Source: Sphingomonas sp. (lineage in GTDB: Bacteria; Pseudomonadota; Alphaproteobacteria; Sphingomonadales; Sphingomonadaceae). Taken from it: a stretch of 64,000 bases of DNA. The stretch spans positions 62,001 through 126,000 of the forward strand of contig NZ_JAIERS010000001.1 in assembly GCF_019746665.1 (NCBI RefSeq). Reading direction: 5' to 3'. The notes beneath the pieces were generated by a model. The model was not told the DNA's origin. It ran no database searches and saw only the letters and a program-made list of their open reading frames with translations. Below, one piece after another: positions 43,905 through 52,263 of this stretch (positions are counted from its first letter, which is position 1; the number at the start of each line of letters is the position of its first letter). Position numbers and translations under genes: made by a program.

Positions 43905-44213
43905 TTAGCGCGCCTGCCGGTCGTGCTTCTGGACATAGACGCGGCGGCTCAGCCGGTCGAAACGGCGGTCGAGATCGCGCCGCTCCGCCATGTTCAGCCC
44001 GCCACTGGCGCGATAGCGGTCCTCGAGCCGGGCGATTTCGCGATATTGCATCCGCAGCCGTCGCGCCTCTGGGCGAGTCAGCGCACCGCTGCGCACGCCC
44101 TGATCTATCCGGGTCGCGAGATTGGCCTGGCGCTGGTTGATCGGCACCCACTGCGCCTGCGCGGCCGCGGGCAGCAGCGTCGCGATGGCGGCGGCGAGAA
44201 ATAACTTACGCAT
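43905..44213 (-). CDS. small exported basic protein
   Basis: A 102-residue protein. Signal peptide MRKLFLAAAIATLLPAAAQA and GAGGACGT ribosome site fix ATG at 44213. The mature part is helical and Arg-rich with a repeat of Q-A-N-L-A-T-R-I-D-Q-G-V and L-D-R-R-F-D-R-L-S-R-R, a pattern seen in periplasmic chaperone-like or cell-envelope proteins, but no domain is recognised. Followed (upstream on the minus strand) by a perfect hairpin at 44255. Confidence 0.66.
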   Translation of the reverse strand: MRKLFLAAAIATLLPAAAQAQWVPINQRQANLATRIDQGVRSGALTRPEARRLRMQYREIARLEDRYRASGGLNMAERRDLDRRFDRLSRRVYVQKHDRQAR

Positions 44214-44254
44214 AACGTCCTCCTCATGCCCCCTCACGCCCGGGGGTAGAGCAA

Positions 44255-44285
44255 GGGCGTCGCGCGATTGTCTCGCGCGACGCCC
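44255..44285 (-). terminator. perfect 13-bp hairpin, likely terminator
   Basis: GGGCGTCGCGCGA and its reverse complement (44255-44267, 44273-44285) flank a five-base loop. Read on the minus strand it lies 18 bases past the stop of the glycine-zipper lipoprotein gene and is followed by TTGCTCT, which is a weak U tract. Confidence 0.55.
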
Positions 44286-44302
44286 GGAATTGTCGCGAAA
44301 GA

Positions 44303-44653
44303 TCAGCGGCAGCGAACCTGATCGCGATCGACCGAGTTGCCGATCGCGGCGCCACCCGCCGCGCCCAGGATCGTGCCGAGCGTCTTCGAGCCACCCGGGG
44401 CGATGATGTTGCCAAGCAGACCGCCCGCCGCGCCGCCGACGATCAGCCCGGTGGTGCCGTCGTTACGGCGGCAATAATAGCGGCCATCGCGGCCACGATA
44501 GACGCGGTCGTTGCGGCGCAGCGCGCGCTCCGAATAGCCGGGTCCATCCCGATAATAGCTGTCCGCGTAATAGGGCCGGCCATAACCGTCGCCATAAGTC
44601 GAACAGCCCGAGACGACCACGGCCGTCGCCGCGGCGAGCAATAATTTCCGCAT
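44303..44653 (-). CDS. glycine-zipper outer-membrane lipoprotein (Rick_17kDa/SmpA-like)
   Basis: A 116-residue lipoprotein. Signal with lipobox VVSG-Cys (Cys18), a Tyr/Gly/Arg-rich region (about 20-65) and a glycine-zipper region GLIVGGAAGGLLGNIIAPGGSKTLGTILGAAGGAAIGNSVD (about 69-109), typical of the 2TM glycine-zipper 17 kDa antigen family. AAGGAGGTG precedes ATG 44653. Likely associates with the outer membrane; precise role unknown. Confidence 0.82.
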   Translation of the reverse strand: MRKLLLAAATAVVVSGCSTYGDGYGRPYYADSYYRDGPGYSERALRRNDRVYRGRDGRYYCRRNDGTTGLIVGGAAGGLLGNIIAPGGSKTLGTILGAAGGAAIGNSVDRDQVRCR

Positions 44654-44732
44654 CACGCACCTCCTTGATTGATGCTGGTTAAATGACCCAAGCGGGCGGT
44701 TGGTTGCGCCGGCGCGGCATCAATGCGGGGAG

Positions 44733-45119
44733 TCAGGACTTTCGGGTCTTGTCGGGCAGCATCCGCCCGGTGGTCTGGTCGAGCCCGCGCGCGACGAAGA
44801 TGTCGAGCGCCGTCGCCGCGACGACGAAGCCGAGCGCGCCCCAGCCCCAACCATTCCGGGGCGACCGGCGAAGCGCCGCGCCAACCCCGACGAGGTCGAG
44901 CGCATCCCCGGCGACGCGCGCCCAGACCCCGGTGGAGACGGCCGGCGCCGCCACGAGCGCCGCGCCGGCGGCGAGTTCACGCGCGCCGAACGCCTTCACC
45001 AGCCCCTCGCTTCCCTCCGCCTTCAGCGCGCCCGTAACGCGCTTGGCGGCGAATAGCTCGGTCAAGCCCAGCGCGATCGAGAACAGCCCGAGACCCAGGC
45101 CCAAACGCTTGTAGATCAT
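44733..45119 (-). CDS. multi-pass membrane protein (DUF4267-like)
   Basis: A 128-residue membrane protein with about four hydrophobic segments: LGLFSIALGLTELF, LAAGAALVAAPAV, ALDLVGVGAALR and ALGFVVAATALDIFVARGL. Start ATG 45119 follows AAGGAGG. It resembles the short proteins annotated as DUF4267 or cyclase/dehydrase-associated membrane proteins. No functional residues stand out. Confidence 0.6.
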   Translation of the reverse strand: MIYKRLGLGLGLFSIALGLTELFAAKRVTGALKAEGSEGLVKAFGARELAAGAALVAAPAVSTGVWARVAGDALDLVGVGAALRRSPRNGWGWGALGFVVAATALDIFVARGLDQTTGRMLPDKTRKS

Positions 45120-45430
45120 GCCGCAACCTCCTTGGGGTGATACCAAGGGAAGCGCCGTGCCGCGCGCCGGTTCCGCACCCAAACTGGCGCGCTGGACCGT
45201 CAGAGCCCCCGGCGGGCCGGGTCGTGCCACCGGGCCGCTCGCGAAGCGATAAGCGGCGCGCATCGGATCGTTGCGACAGGCCGTGCGGTTTGCGTCCCTT
45301 TTTCGCCATGCGCCGCCGAGCCATTCCGCCGGGGAATAGGCTTTATCACAACATGGTACAATCTCATCACCGCCACGGTGCGCTATCTGATCCCTCGGCC
45401 CGGAAAGTAGTCGGGCCGATGGAGGACATG
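45120..45430. other. intergenic stretch before the hydrolase/GST pair
   Basis: 311 bases between divergent genes. It must hold both promoters. No gene, no clear operator; the downstream leader ends in GGAGG at 45421. Confidence 0.5.
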
Positions 45431-46201
45431 ATGGCCAAGTTCGCAACCTATCAGAACGCCTTCCCGCACGCGAAGCTGACGCGCAAGGACAATGGTGTGC
45501 TCGAAATCGCGCTGCACACGAGCGGCAGCAAGCTGGTGTTCAACGGCCACACGCATGAGGAGTTCGTCGAGCTGTTCCACCAGGTGGGCGAGGATCGCGA
45601 TAACCGGGTGGTGATCCTCACCGGCACCGGCGACGCTTTCATGGACGCGATCGACCCCGAAGGCTTCGATTTCTTCACGCCTGAGGGCTATGACAAGATC
45701 CTGCGCGAAGGGCGCAAGGTGCTGTCGAACATCCTCGACATCGAGGTGCCGATGATCACCGCGCTCAACGGGCCGGTGCTGCTGCACAGCGAATATGCGC
45801 TGCTGACCGACATCATCCTCGCCACCCCCGAAACCGTGTTTCAGGACAAGCCACATTTCGACTTCGGCATCGTCCCCGGCGACGGCATCCACCTGCTGTG
45901 GCCCGAGGTGATCGGCTCGATCCGCGGGCGCTATTTCGTGCTGACGCGGCAAGTGCTCGATGCCGAGACCGCGAAGGATTATGGCGTGGTGAACGAGATC
46001 GTCGCCGCCGACCGGCTGCTCGCCCGCGCGCATGAAATTGCCGATGGCATCGCCGCGCTGCCGCCGCTCACCAGCCGCTATACCCGGATCGCGCTGACCC
46101 AGAAGCTGCGCCGGGTGATTGATGAAGGCACCACGATGGGGCTCGCGCTCGAAGGCATCAGCGCCGCCGAAGTTGCGCGGCGGATGGCGGCGCAGGGCTG
46201 A
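45431..46201 (+). CDS. crotonase-fold beta-diketone hydrolase, 6-oxocamphor-hydrolase-like
   Basis: A 256-residue crotonase-superfamily enzyme. The catalytic Glu pair of enoyl-CoA hydratase is not complete: the position of the second Glu is His (KPHFDFGIVPGDG). Instead the residues known for 6-oxocamphor hydrolase, His122, His145, Asp154 and Glu244, are present at the same spacing as His119, His142, Asp151 and Glu241. The surrounding segments FQDxPHF, GIVPGDG, RGRYFxLT and LDAxTAxDYGxVNE agree closely with what I recall of that enzyme. It would cleave a C-C bond in a 1,3-diketone. ATG 45431 follows GGAGG; MM or longer starts are possible. Probably co-transcribed with the GST, 17 bases on. Confidence 0.85.
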   Translation: MAKFATYQNAFPHAKLTRKDNGVLEIALHTSGSKLVFNGHTHEEFVELFHQVGEDRDNRVVILTGTGDAFMDAIDPEGFDFFTPEGYDKILREGRKVLSNILDIEVPMITALNGPVLLHSEYALLTDIILATPETVFQDKPHFDFGIVPGDGIHLLWPEVIGSIRGRYFVLTRQVLDAETAKDYGVVNEIVAADRLLARAHEIADGIAALPPLTSRYTRIALTQKLRRVIDEGTTMGLALEGISAAEVARRMAAQG

Positions 46202-46218
46202 GACCGGGAGGAACGATC

Positions 46219-46836
46219 ATGCTGAAAGTCTATGCTTTTTCCACGCCCAACAGCGTGAAGGTGCCGATCGCGCTGGAGGAGATGGGGCTCGACTACGAGC
46301 TGCACGGCGTCAACATCCGCAAGGGCGAGCAGAAGGCGCCCGAGTTCGTCGCGCTCAACCCCAATGCCAAGGTGCCGGTGCTGGTCGATGGCGATCTGGT
46401 GCTGAGCGAAAGCGCGGCGATCCTGGTGTATCTCGCCGAAAAGAGCGGCAAGCTGCTCCCGGCGAGCGGCCCGGCGCGGGCGCGCACCTTCGAGCAATTG
46501 TTCTTCAACGCCGCCGGACTTGGGCCGGCGTTCGGCAATGCCGGCTTCTTCCGCAAGTTCGCGCCCGAGCCGATCCCGCTCGCGATCGATCGCTTCGGCA
46601 ATGAAGCGGTGCGGATCGTCGGCGTGCTCAACGATCTGCTCGCGACCCAGGAGTTCGTCGCCGGTGACGCGCTGACGATCGCCGATATCGCCCATTTCGG
46701 CTGGCTGTGGCGCCGCCAGTTCGCCGAGGTGCCGATCGACGGGGCACCCAATGTGCAACGCTGGTACGACGCCCTTGAGGCGCGCCCCGCCTTCCAGCGC
46801 GCGATCGAACGCACCACCGCGCTCGCGAGTGGTTGA
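46219..46836 (+). CDS. glutathione S-transferase family protein
   Basis: A 205-residue GST. The thioredoxin-like N-terminal domain has a Ser/Thr-Pro-Asn-Ser start (FSTPNSVKV), cis-Pro in AKVPVLVDG and the GSH-binding SESAAILVYLAE. The C-terminal helical domain has the N-capping box GDALTIADIAHFG. Follows the diketone hydrolase by 17 bases with GGGAGGA as ribosome site. May conjugate or isomerise products of that enzyme's pathway, which is inference from neighbourhood. Confidence 0.88.
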   Translation: MLKVYAFSTPNSVKVPIALEEMGLDYELHGVNIRKGEQKAPEFVALNPNAKVPVLVDGDLVLSESAAILVYLAEKSGKLLPASGPARARTFEQLFFNAAGLGPAFGNAGFFRKFAPEPIPLAIDRFGNEAVRIVGVLNDLLATQEFVAGDALTIADIAHFGWLWRRQFAEVPIDGAPNVQRWYDALEARPAFQRAIERTTALASG

Positions 46837-46879
46837 GCGGCTTGCCGATCACGGCAAAGCGGCTTAACACCACCCCTGC

Positions 46880-47062
46880 GGCAGGTTCCCAGCGATGGGA
46901 TTGAAAGGGAACCCGGAACTAGGCGCAATCCTATAGTCCGGGGCTGCCCCCGCAACTGTGACCGGCGAGCCTTGCTCCCTTCGCGTGCCACTGAACCCCG
47001 TGCGGTTTGGGAAGGCCGGAGCCAAGGCGCTGACCCGGGAGCCAGGAGACCTGCCTGCCGCG
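46880..47062 (+). ncRNA. cobalamin (adenosylcobalamin) riboswitch
   Basis: The conserved core is complete: GGTTCCC with AAAGGGAACCCGG for the P2/P3 region, GCCCCCGCAACTGTGACCGG, the GCCACTG core after a variable arm, GGGAAGGCCGG, and the 3' closing GACCCGGGAGCCAGGAGACCTGCC. It lies 117 bases before the ATG of the BtuB-like receptor. When cobalamin is plentiful it should hide the ribosome site and lower expression of the transporter. Confidence 0.95.
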
Positions 47063-47179
47063 GTCGGTCCTTCGCGTGGACGGGGTGTGCCAGGCGAACG
47101 GGGTTTTTCCTCGCGTGACGACATCGCTCGGTGCGTGGCCTCGTGCCTGCGCATCATGGTTGTAACGCGGGGAGGAACC

Positions 47180-49132
47180 ATGAACCGCTTTTCATCACTG
47201 ATCCTGGCGCTGCCGTTGGCGGCCGCGCCCGCTTATGCTCAATCCACCGACACCAAGGACAGCGCGGCGCCCGCCGCGGCGCAATCGAACGGCGCGCTCG
47301 AACAAGCCCAGGCGAGCGACGCCGAGGTAACGGTCACCGCCGGCCGCCTCGTCCAACGGCTCGATACCGTCGGCCAGGCGGTGACGGTGCTCGACAGCGC
47401 CGAGATCGCCCGGCGGCAGTCCGCGATCGTCAGCGACCTGCTGCGCCAGACCCCAGGCGTCACCGTGATCCGCAATGGTGGCGCCGGCACCGTCACCTCG
47501 GTGAGCATCCGCGGCGCGCAGAGCGACCAGACGGCCGCGCTGATCGACGGCATCAAGCTCAACGATCCCTCGACCCCGGCGGGCGGGTTCGATTTCGGCC
47601 AGCTGCTCGTCGGCAACATCGCCCGGATCGAGGTGGTGCGCGGCGCGCAATCGGTGCTGTGGGGCAGCCAGGCGATCGGCGGGGTGGTGAACATCATCAC
47701 CCGCCAACCGACCGAACAACTCGCTCTCAACGCCCGGGCCGAAGGCGGCACCTATGGCACCGGCCAGGCCTTCGCCAATGTGTCGGGCAAGGCGGGGCCG
47801 CTGCGCGCGAGCATCGGCGGCGGCTGGTATCAAACGAACGGCATTTCCGCCTTCGCCGGCGGACGCGAGGCCGATGGCTTCCGCCATTATGCCGGCAATG
47901 CCAGCGTCAACCTGGCGCTCACCAACACGCTCTCGGTCGATCTGCGCGGCTTCTATGCCGACAGCCGCACCGATTTCGACGGCTTCGCCCCGCCGACCTT
48001 CGCCTTTGGCGACACGCCTGAATATAGTGTCGCCAAACAGGCCTTGGGCTATGCCGGGGTCAACTGGGCGACGCTGGGCGGACGGCTGCGCAACCGCATC
48101 GGCTATGCGCTCACCAATATCCGCCGCCGCAATCTCGACCCAAGCGGCGGGGGCTTGCGCGAAACTTTCGCCAGCACCGGGCGCAACATCCGCTTCGATT
48201 ATCAGGGCGTGCTCGACCTTGGCCGCGTGACCGCGACCTTCGGCGCCGAGCGCGAGATCAGCCGCTACGCGACCGGCACCACCGGCGGCCCCATCAGCCG
48301 CGCCCGCGCCAGCATCGACAGCGGCTATGGCCAGTTGCTGGTGAGCCCGCTCGCCGGGCTGAACCTGACCGGCGGCGTGCGCTATGATTCGCACAACCGC
48401 TTCGGCGGCATCGTCACCGGCGCGGCGAGTGGGGTCTATACGCGGCGCGGCACGACGCTGCGCGGCAGTTGGACGCAGGGCTTCAAGGCGCCGAGCCTGT
48501 TCCAGCTGCAAAGCGATTTCGGCAACCCGCTGCTACGCCCCGAAACCTCGGAGGGCTGGGACATCGGCCTCGCCCAGCGGCTGCTCGGTGGCAGGATCGA
48601 GGCGAGCGCGACCTGGTTCAGCCGCACCGCGCGCGACCAGATCATCTTCGTCTCCTGCCCGCGTCCGCTGACCGGCGTCTGCACCGGACGCCCGTTCGGC
48701 ACCTATGACAATGTCGCCCGCGCGAGCGCCGAGGGGCTGGAGGCGACGCTCGCGCTGCGGCCAACCGACGCGCTGACGCTGAGCGCGAGCTACAGCTATA
48801 TCGACAGCCGCGCCCGCGCGGGCGCCAATGCCGGGCTGCGCCTGCCCAACCGCCCGTCGCAGAGCTTTACGCTCAACCTTGATCATCGCTGGCGGTTCGG
48901 GCTGGAGACGGGGGCGACGCTGGTGAATCTCGGCCCCAGCCTCAACGACGGCGCCAACCGGGTGCGGCTGGCGGGCTATACCCTGCTCGATCTGCGCGCC
49001 GCCTTTCCGGTCACACGCGGGGTTCAGATCTACGGGCGGGTCGAGAATGCGTTCGACACCCGCTATCAGACGATCAGCCAATATGGCCAGCCCGGTCGCG
49101 CCGTTTACGGCGGGGTGCGGGTGGGACTGTAA
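47180..49132 (+). CDS. btuB: TonB-dependent cobalamin receptor BtuB-like
   Basis: A 650-residue outer-membrane receptor. Signal peptide MNRFSSLILALPLAAAPAYA, a TonB-box-like EVTVTAGR around residue 50, the plug domain (about 65-170) with DLLRQTPGVTVIRNGG, SIRGAQSDQTAALIDGIKL and RIEVVRGAQSVLWGSQAIGGVVNI, then a 22-strand barrel with aromatic strand ends. GGGGAGG fixes ATG 47180. A cobalamin riboswitch upstream identifies the substrate as vitamin B12 or a corrinoid. Inner-membrane btuCD partners are not in the window. Confidence 0.94.
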   Translation: MNRFSSLILALPLAAAPAYAQSTDTKDSAAPAAAQSNGALEQAQASDAEVTVTAGRLVQRLDTVGQAVTVLDSAEIARRQSAIVSDLLRQTPGVTVIRNGGAGTVTSVSIRGAQSDQTAALIDGIKLNDPSTPAGGFDFGQLLVGNIARIEVVRGAQSVLWGSQAIGGVVNIITRQPTEQLALNARAEGGTYGTGQAFANVSGKAGPLRASIGGGWYQTNGISAFAGGREADGFRHYAGNASVNLALTNTLSVDLRGFYADSRTDFDGFAPPTFAFGDTPEYSVAKQALGYAGVNWATLGGRLRNRIGYALTNIRRRNLDPSGGGLRETFASTGRNIRFDYQGVLDLGRVTATFGAEREISRYATGTTGGPISRARASIDSGYGQLLVSPLAGLNLTGGVRYDSHNRFGGIVTGAASGVYTRRGTTLRGSWTQGFKAPSLFQLQSDFGNPLLRPETSEGWDIGLAQRLLGGRIEASATWFSRTARDQIIFVSCPRPLTGVCTGRPFGTYDNVARASAEGLEATLALRPTDALTLSASYSYIDSRARAGANAGLRLPNRPSQSFTLNLDHRWRFGLETGATLVNLGPSLNDGANRVRLAGYTLLDLRAAFPVTRGVQIYGRVENAFDTRYQTISQYGQPGRAVYGGVRVGL

Positions 49133-49133
49133 T

Positions 49134-49769
49134 TCAGCCCGGGGTGGCGCGGCCCAGTTCGGTCAGCGTCACCCCGGCAAGGCTCTCGAAATGGCACGGC
49201 GAGAGGCGTTCGGGGCCGACCGTCACCAGCGCGAAGCCGCCGCGAAGCGCGGCCTCGGCGCCGGCCGCTGAGTCCTCGATCACCAGCGCCTCGGCCGGCG
49301 GCACGCCGAGCGCACGCGCTGCGAGCAGGAAGATGTCGGGCGCGGGCTTGGGCGCGGCGACGCTCGCCCCATCGGCGACGAAGGCGAAGGCGTGGGCGAG
49401 CCGCAGCCGGTCGAGCACCGCCCGGGCGTTGCGGCTGGACGAGGCGAGCGCGCAGGGCATCCCCACCCGCGTGGCTTCGGCCAGCAGATCGCGGACGCCG
49501 GGCAGCGCGTCGTCCGGGCTCATCCGCACCAGTTCATCAAGGAAGTAGCGCTGCTTGCGCGCCAGCCAATCGGTGCGCTGATCCGCGTCCAGCACGCGAT
49601 CGCCGAGGAACACGGTGAGCGAATCCTCGCGCGTCAGCCCCAGCAGCGCGCGGGCGGCGTGATCGTCGAACGCCACGCCCTCCTCGCCCGCGAGCCGTGC
49701 CCAGGATCGGCGATGCGCGGCGGCGCTGTCCGCGACCACGCCGTCGAGATCGAAGATCAGCGCCTTCAT
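49134..49769 (-). CDS. HAD-family phosphatase (beta-phosphoglucomutase-like)
   Basis: A 211-residue HAD superfamily hydrolase. Motif I DLDGVVADSA with nucleophile Asp8 and acid/base Asp10; motif II in ALASSSRNA; Lys in APKPAPDIFLLAA; motif IV VIEDSAAGAEAAL. The cap (about 16-85) is the helical type of beta-phosphoglucomutase. It is the last gene of the glycan operon, and its ATG overlaps the GT9 stop (ATGA). Its substrate is probably a phosphosugar made by neighbouring enzymes; it could act as phosphatase or mutase. Confidence 0.88.
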   Translation of the reverse strand: MKALIFDLDGVVADSAAAHRRSWARLAGEEGVAFDDHAARALLGLTREDSLTVFLGDRVLDADQRTDWLARKQRYFLDELVRMSPDDALPGVRDLLAEATRVGMPCALASSSRNARAVLDRLRLAHAFAFVADGASVAAPKPAPDIFLLAARALGVPPAEALVIEDSAAGAEAALRGGFALVTVGPERLSPCHFESLAGVTLTELGRATPG

Positions 49770-50791
49770 GCCGCCAGCCGGAGCGCCGCCAGCTCGCGCG
49801 CGGCGGTCGCGACCTGATCGGGCGCGACTCCCTCCAGGCAGAGATGATGCCCGGTCTTGCAGACCGAGGCATAGCACCATCGGCACGCGACATCGCGCCA
49901 CAGTACGCGGTGCGGCACCTGCCAGGGCGTGTGCTGCGGGTTGGTGAGCGCGTAGAGATCGACCAGCGGCGTGCCGACCGCCGCCGCCAGATGCGCCGGG
50001 CCGCTATTGTTCGCGATCAGCACCGGCGCCGCCGCGATCACCGCCGCCAGTTCGGCGAGCGACAATTGCCCGGCGAGCGATTGGCCGGCGCCGGCGGCGG
50101 CGATCACGGCGTCGACGATCGACGCTTCCTCGCCGCTGCCGGTCACCAGGAACCGCCACCCCTCCCCCGCCAGCTGGCGCAGCGCCGCGCCGAACAGCGC
50201 GGGCGGATAGCGGCGCGAGGGCGCGCTGGCCCCTGGCGAGACCGCCATCCAGCGCCCCGGGGGAAGCAGCGGCGCGACCCGTTGCCGCGCCGCTTCGGGC
50301 ACCGCGATTCCCAGCCGCGTATCGTCGCTCCGCCAGCCGAGGCTCGCGACCAGATCGAGCTGGCGCTGCGCCTCGTGACGGATGCCGCGCTCGGGCTCGG
50401 TCTCGTCCACCGCGTCGCTCACCAGCTTATAGGCGCGCTCGCGGACATGCGCGGCGATCCGCGGGATACCCGCGAGATGCGCGAGCATCGCCGCCGGGAA
50501 CGGCGTCTGGCTGAACACGGTGAACACCACCGCGATATCGAATTGCTGCGCGGCAAGTCGTTGGACAAGCGCGTGATCGGCCTCCGCCGGATGCGGCGCC
50601 CCGGCCTTCATCCACGGCGCTTCATAAGCGATCACCGCATCCACTTCGGGCACCAGCGCCGCCACCCCCGCCCCAGCGGGTGAGGTGAGCAGCGTCAGGT
50701 TATCGACATGTGCGCGCATCGCCCGCAGCGCGGGCGTCGTCATCAGCACATCGCCCATCGCGTCGAGCCGGATCGCGAGCGCGCGTGTCAC
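49766..50791 (-). CDS. GT9 heptosyltransferase-like glycosyltransferase
   Basis: A 341-residue GT-B enzyme of family GT9 (ADP-heptose transferases such as WaaC/WaaF/RfaQ). N-terminal AIRLDAMGDVLMTTPALRA contains the acceptor-domain DxxGD/LxTTP motif; C-terminal AVSPGASAPSRRYP and the donor-binding ANNSGPAHLAAAVGTP are present. A Cys-rich tail CRWCYASVCKTGHHLC is shared with some heptosyltransferases. GTG at 50791 overlaps the HldE stop (GTGA). Together with HldE, GmhB and the GmhA domain it suggests heptose transfer. Confidence 0.88.
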   Translation of the reverse strand: MTRALAIRLDAMGDVLMTTPALRAMRAHVDNLTLLTSPAGAGVAALVPEVDAVIAYEAPWMKAGAPHPAEADHALVQRLAAQQFDIAVVFTVFSQTPFPAAMLAHLAGIPRIAAHVRERAYKLVSDAVDETEPERGIRHEAQRQLDLVASLGWRSDDTRLGIAVPEAARQRVAPLLPPGRWMAVSPGASAPSRRYPPALFGAALRQLAGEGWRFLVTGSGEEASIVDAVIAAAGAGQSLAGQLSLAELAAVIAAAPVLIANNSGPAHLAAAVGTPLVDLYALTNPQHTPWQVPHRVLWRDVACRWCYASVCKTGHHLCLEGVAPDQVATAARELAALRLAA

Positions 50792-52263
50792 CGCTCCGCC
50801 ACCTGCGGCGCGTCGTAACTCGCGCGGATGCGGTCGATGATGCTCGTCGTCGAACGGTCGTCCAGGAAATCGAGCAGCTTCACTTCGCCCCCCAGCCGCT
50901 GGACAAGCGGCGCCTCGGGCAGGGTGGGGATGGTATAGTCGCCGCCCTTCACGAACAGATCGGGGCGGATCGCCTCGATCAGCCGCGCGGGCGTGGCCTC
51001 CTCGAACAGCACCACCAGATCGACACAACCGAGCGCCGCGAGCACCGCCGCGCGGTCCCCTTCCGGGTTGATCGGCCGACGCGGACCTTTGAGCGCGCGC
51101 ACGCTCGCATCGGAATTAAGCCCGACGATCAGCACGTCCCCCAGCGCCTTGGCGCGGTTGAGGTAGGAGATATGGCCGTGGTGGAGAAGGTCGAAACACC
51201 CGTTGGTGAAGACGATCCGCTTGCCTTCCGCCCGCCACGCCGCGACCTGCGCGGCGACGCTCGCTGGGCCGGCGAGCTTGGCCTCGCCCGCCACGCGTTC
51301 GTGGAGCATCTCGGCGGTGCAAGTGGTGGTGCCGGCGGTCCCGACGCAGGCGGCGGCGGCGGCGGCAGCGATGTCGGCGGCGTTTGCGCTATGCGCGCCG
51401 GCGGCGAGCGCGCAGGCGAACGCGGCGGTGAAGGTGTCGCCCGCGCCCGCCGCATGGCTGTCCGGCGCGGGGCTGGTGAAGGTGCGATAGGGCTCGCAGC
51501 CGGGCTCGAGCAGCACCGCGCCCGACGTATCGAGCGTCACCGCGAGCAATTGCGCGCCCGTGTGCGCCGCGAGTATCTCGCGCGCCGCGACGATCTGCTC
51601 GACCCGGTCGATCCCCTCGACCGCGCCCAGCCCGAGCAGCGCGATCGCCTCGGCATAATTGGGTTTGGCGGCGCTCAGCCCCGCCCCCGCCCAACGTCCC
51701 AAATCCTTGGCATCGGCGACAAGCACGCGCGGGCTGCGGCGCTGGAGCTGCGCGACCGCCGTGATCACGCGATCGGTGCAGATGCCATAGCCATAATCGG
51801 AGACGATCACCGCATCGGCCGCCTCCCACGCCTTGCCGAGCGCTTCGATCAAGCGGCGCTCGATCAGGTCGGGCAGGTCGCCCTCGCTCCCCCGGTCGAG
51901 GCGAAGCAGCAGCTGGCCGCGCGCGCTGATCCGCTGCTTGACGATCGTCTCGCGTCCCGGTGCCGCGAGCAGTCCATCGGTCTCGACGCCGGCATCGGCG
52001 AGCTTCTCGGCCAGGATCACCCCCGCCTCGTCGGCGCCGACCACCGACAGGAAGGCGCAGCGCGCGCCGAGCGCGGCGACCGCGACCGCCGTGTTCGCCG
52101 CGCCCCCGGGCACATCGTTGCGCTCATTCAGCGCGACGATCGGCACCGGCGCCTCGCGACACACCCGCCCGACGCTGCCGCCGAGATAGCTGTCGAGCAT
52201 CGCCTCGCCGATCACCAGCACGCGCAAGCGGGCGAAACGGGCGACCCAGTCGGTGAGGTTCAT
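50788..52263 (-). CDS. hldE: bifunctional heptose 7-phosphate kinase / heptose 1-phosphate adenylyltransferase
   Basis: A 491-residue fusion that carries out steps 2 and 4 of ADP-heptose synthesis. The N-terminal PfkB-type kinase domain (about 1-330) has VPGGAANTAVAVAALG and the catalytic AAGAGDTFTAAF; the C-terminal adenylyltransferase (about 350-491) has FTNGCFDLLHHGHISYL with the HxGH motif, LIVGLNSDASVRALKG and GGDYTIPTLPEAPL. ATG 52263 overlaps the gmhB stop (ATGA). This is the classic HldE of the lipopolysaccharide heptose route. Confidence 0.95.
   Translation of the reverse strand: MNLTDWVARFARLRVLVIGEAMLDSYLGGSVGRVCREAPVPIVALNERNDVPGGAANTAVAVAALGARCAFLSVVGADEAGVILAEKLADAGVETDGLLAAPGRETIVKQRISARGQLLLRLDRGSEGDLPDLIERRLIEALGKAWEAADAVIVSDYGYGICTDRVITAVAQLQRRSPRVLVADAKDLGRWAGAGLSAAKPNYAEAIALLGLGAVEGIDRVEQIVAAREILAAHTGAQLLAVTLDTSGAVLLEPGCEPYRTFTSPAPDSHAAGAGDTFTAAFACALAAGAHSANAADIAAAAAAACVGTAGTTTCTAEMLHERVAGEAKLAGPASVAAQVAAWRAEGKRIVFTNGCFDLLHHGHISYLNRAKALGDVLIVGLNSDASVRALKGPRRPINPEGDRAAVLAALGCVDLVVLFEEATPARLIEAIRPDLFVKGGDYTIPTLPEAPLVQRLGGEVKLLDFLDDRSTTSIIDRIRASYDAPQVAER

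Noticed and set aside
42027..44204. 725-codon plus-strand frame opposite the S9 peptidase
   Set aside because: The minus frame encodes an intact peptidase with signal peptide and catalytic triad; the plus frame is His/Arg/Asp-rich without domains.
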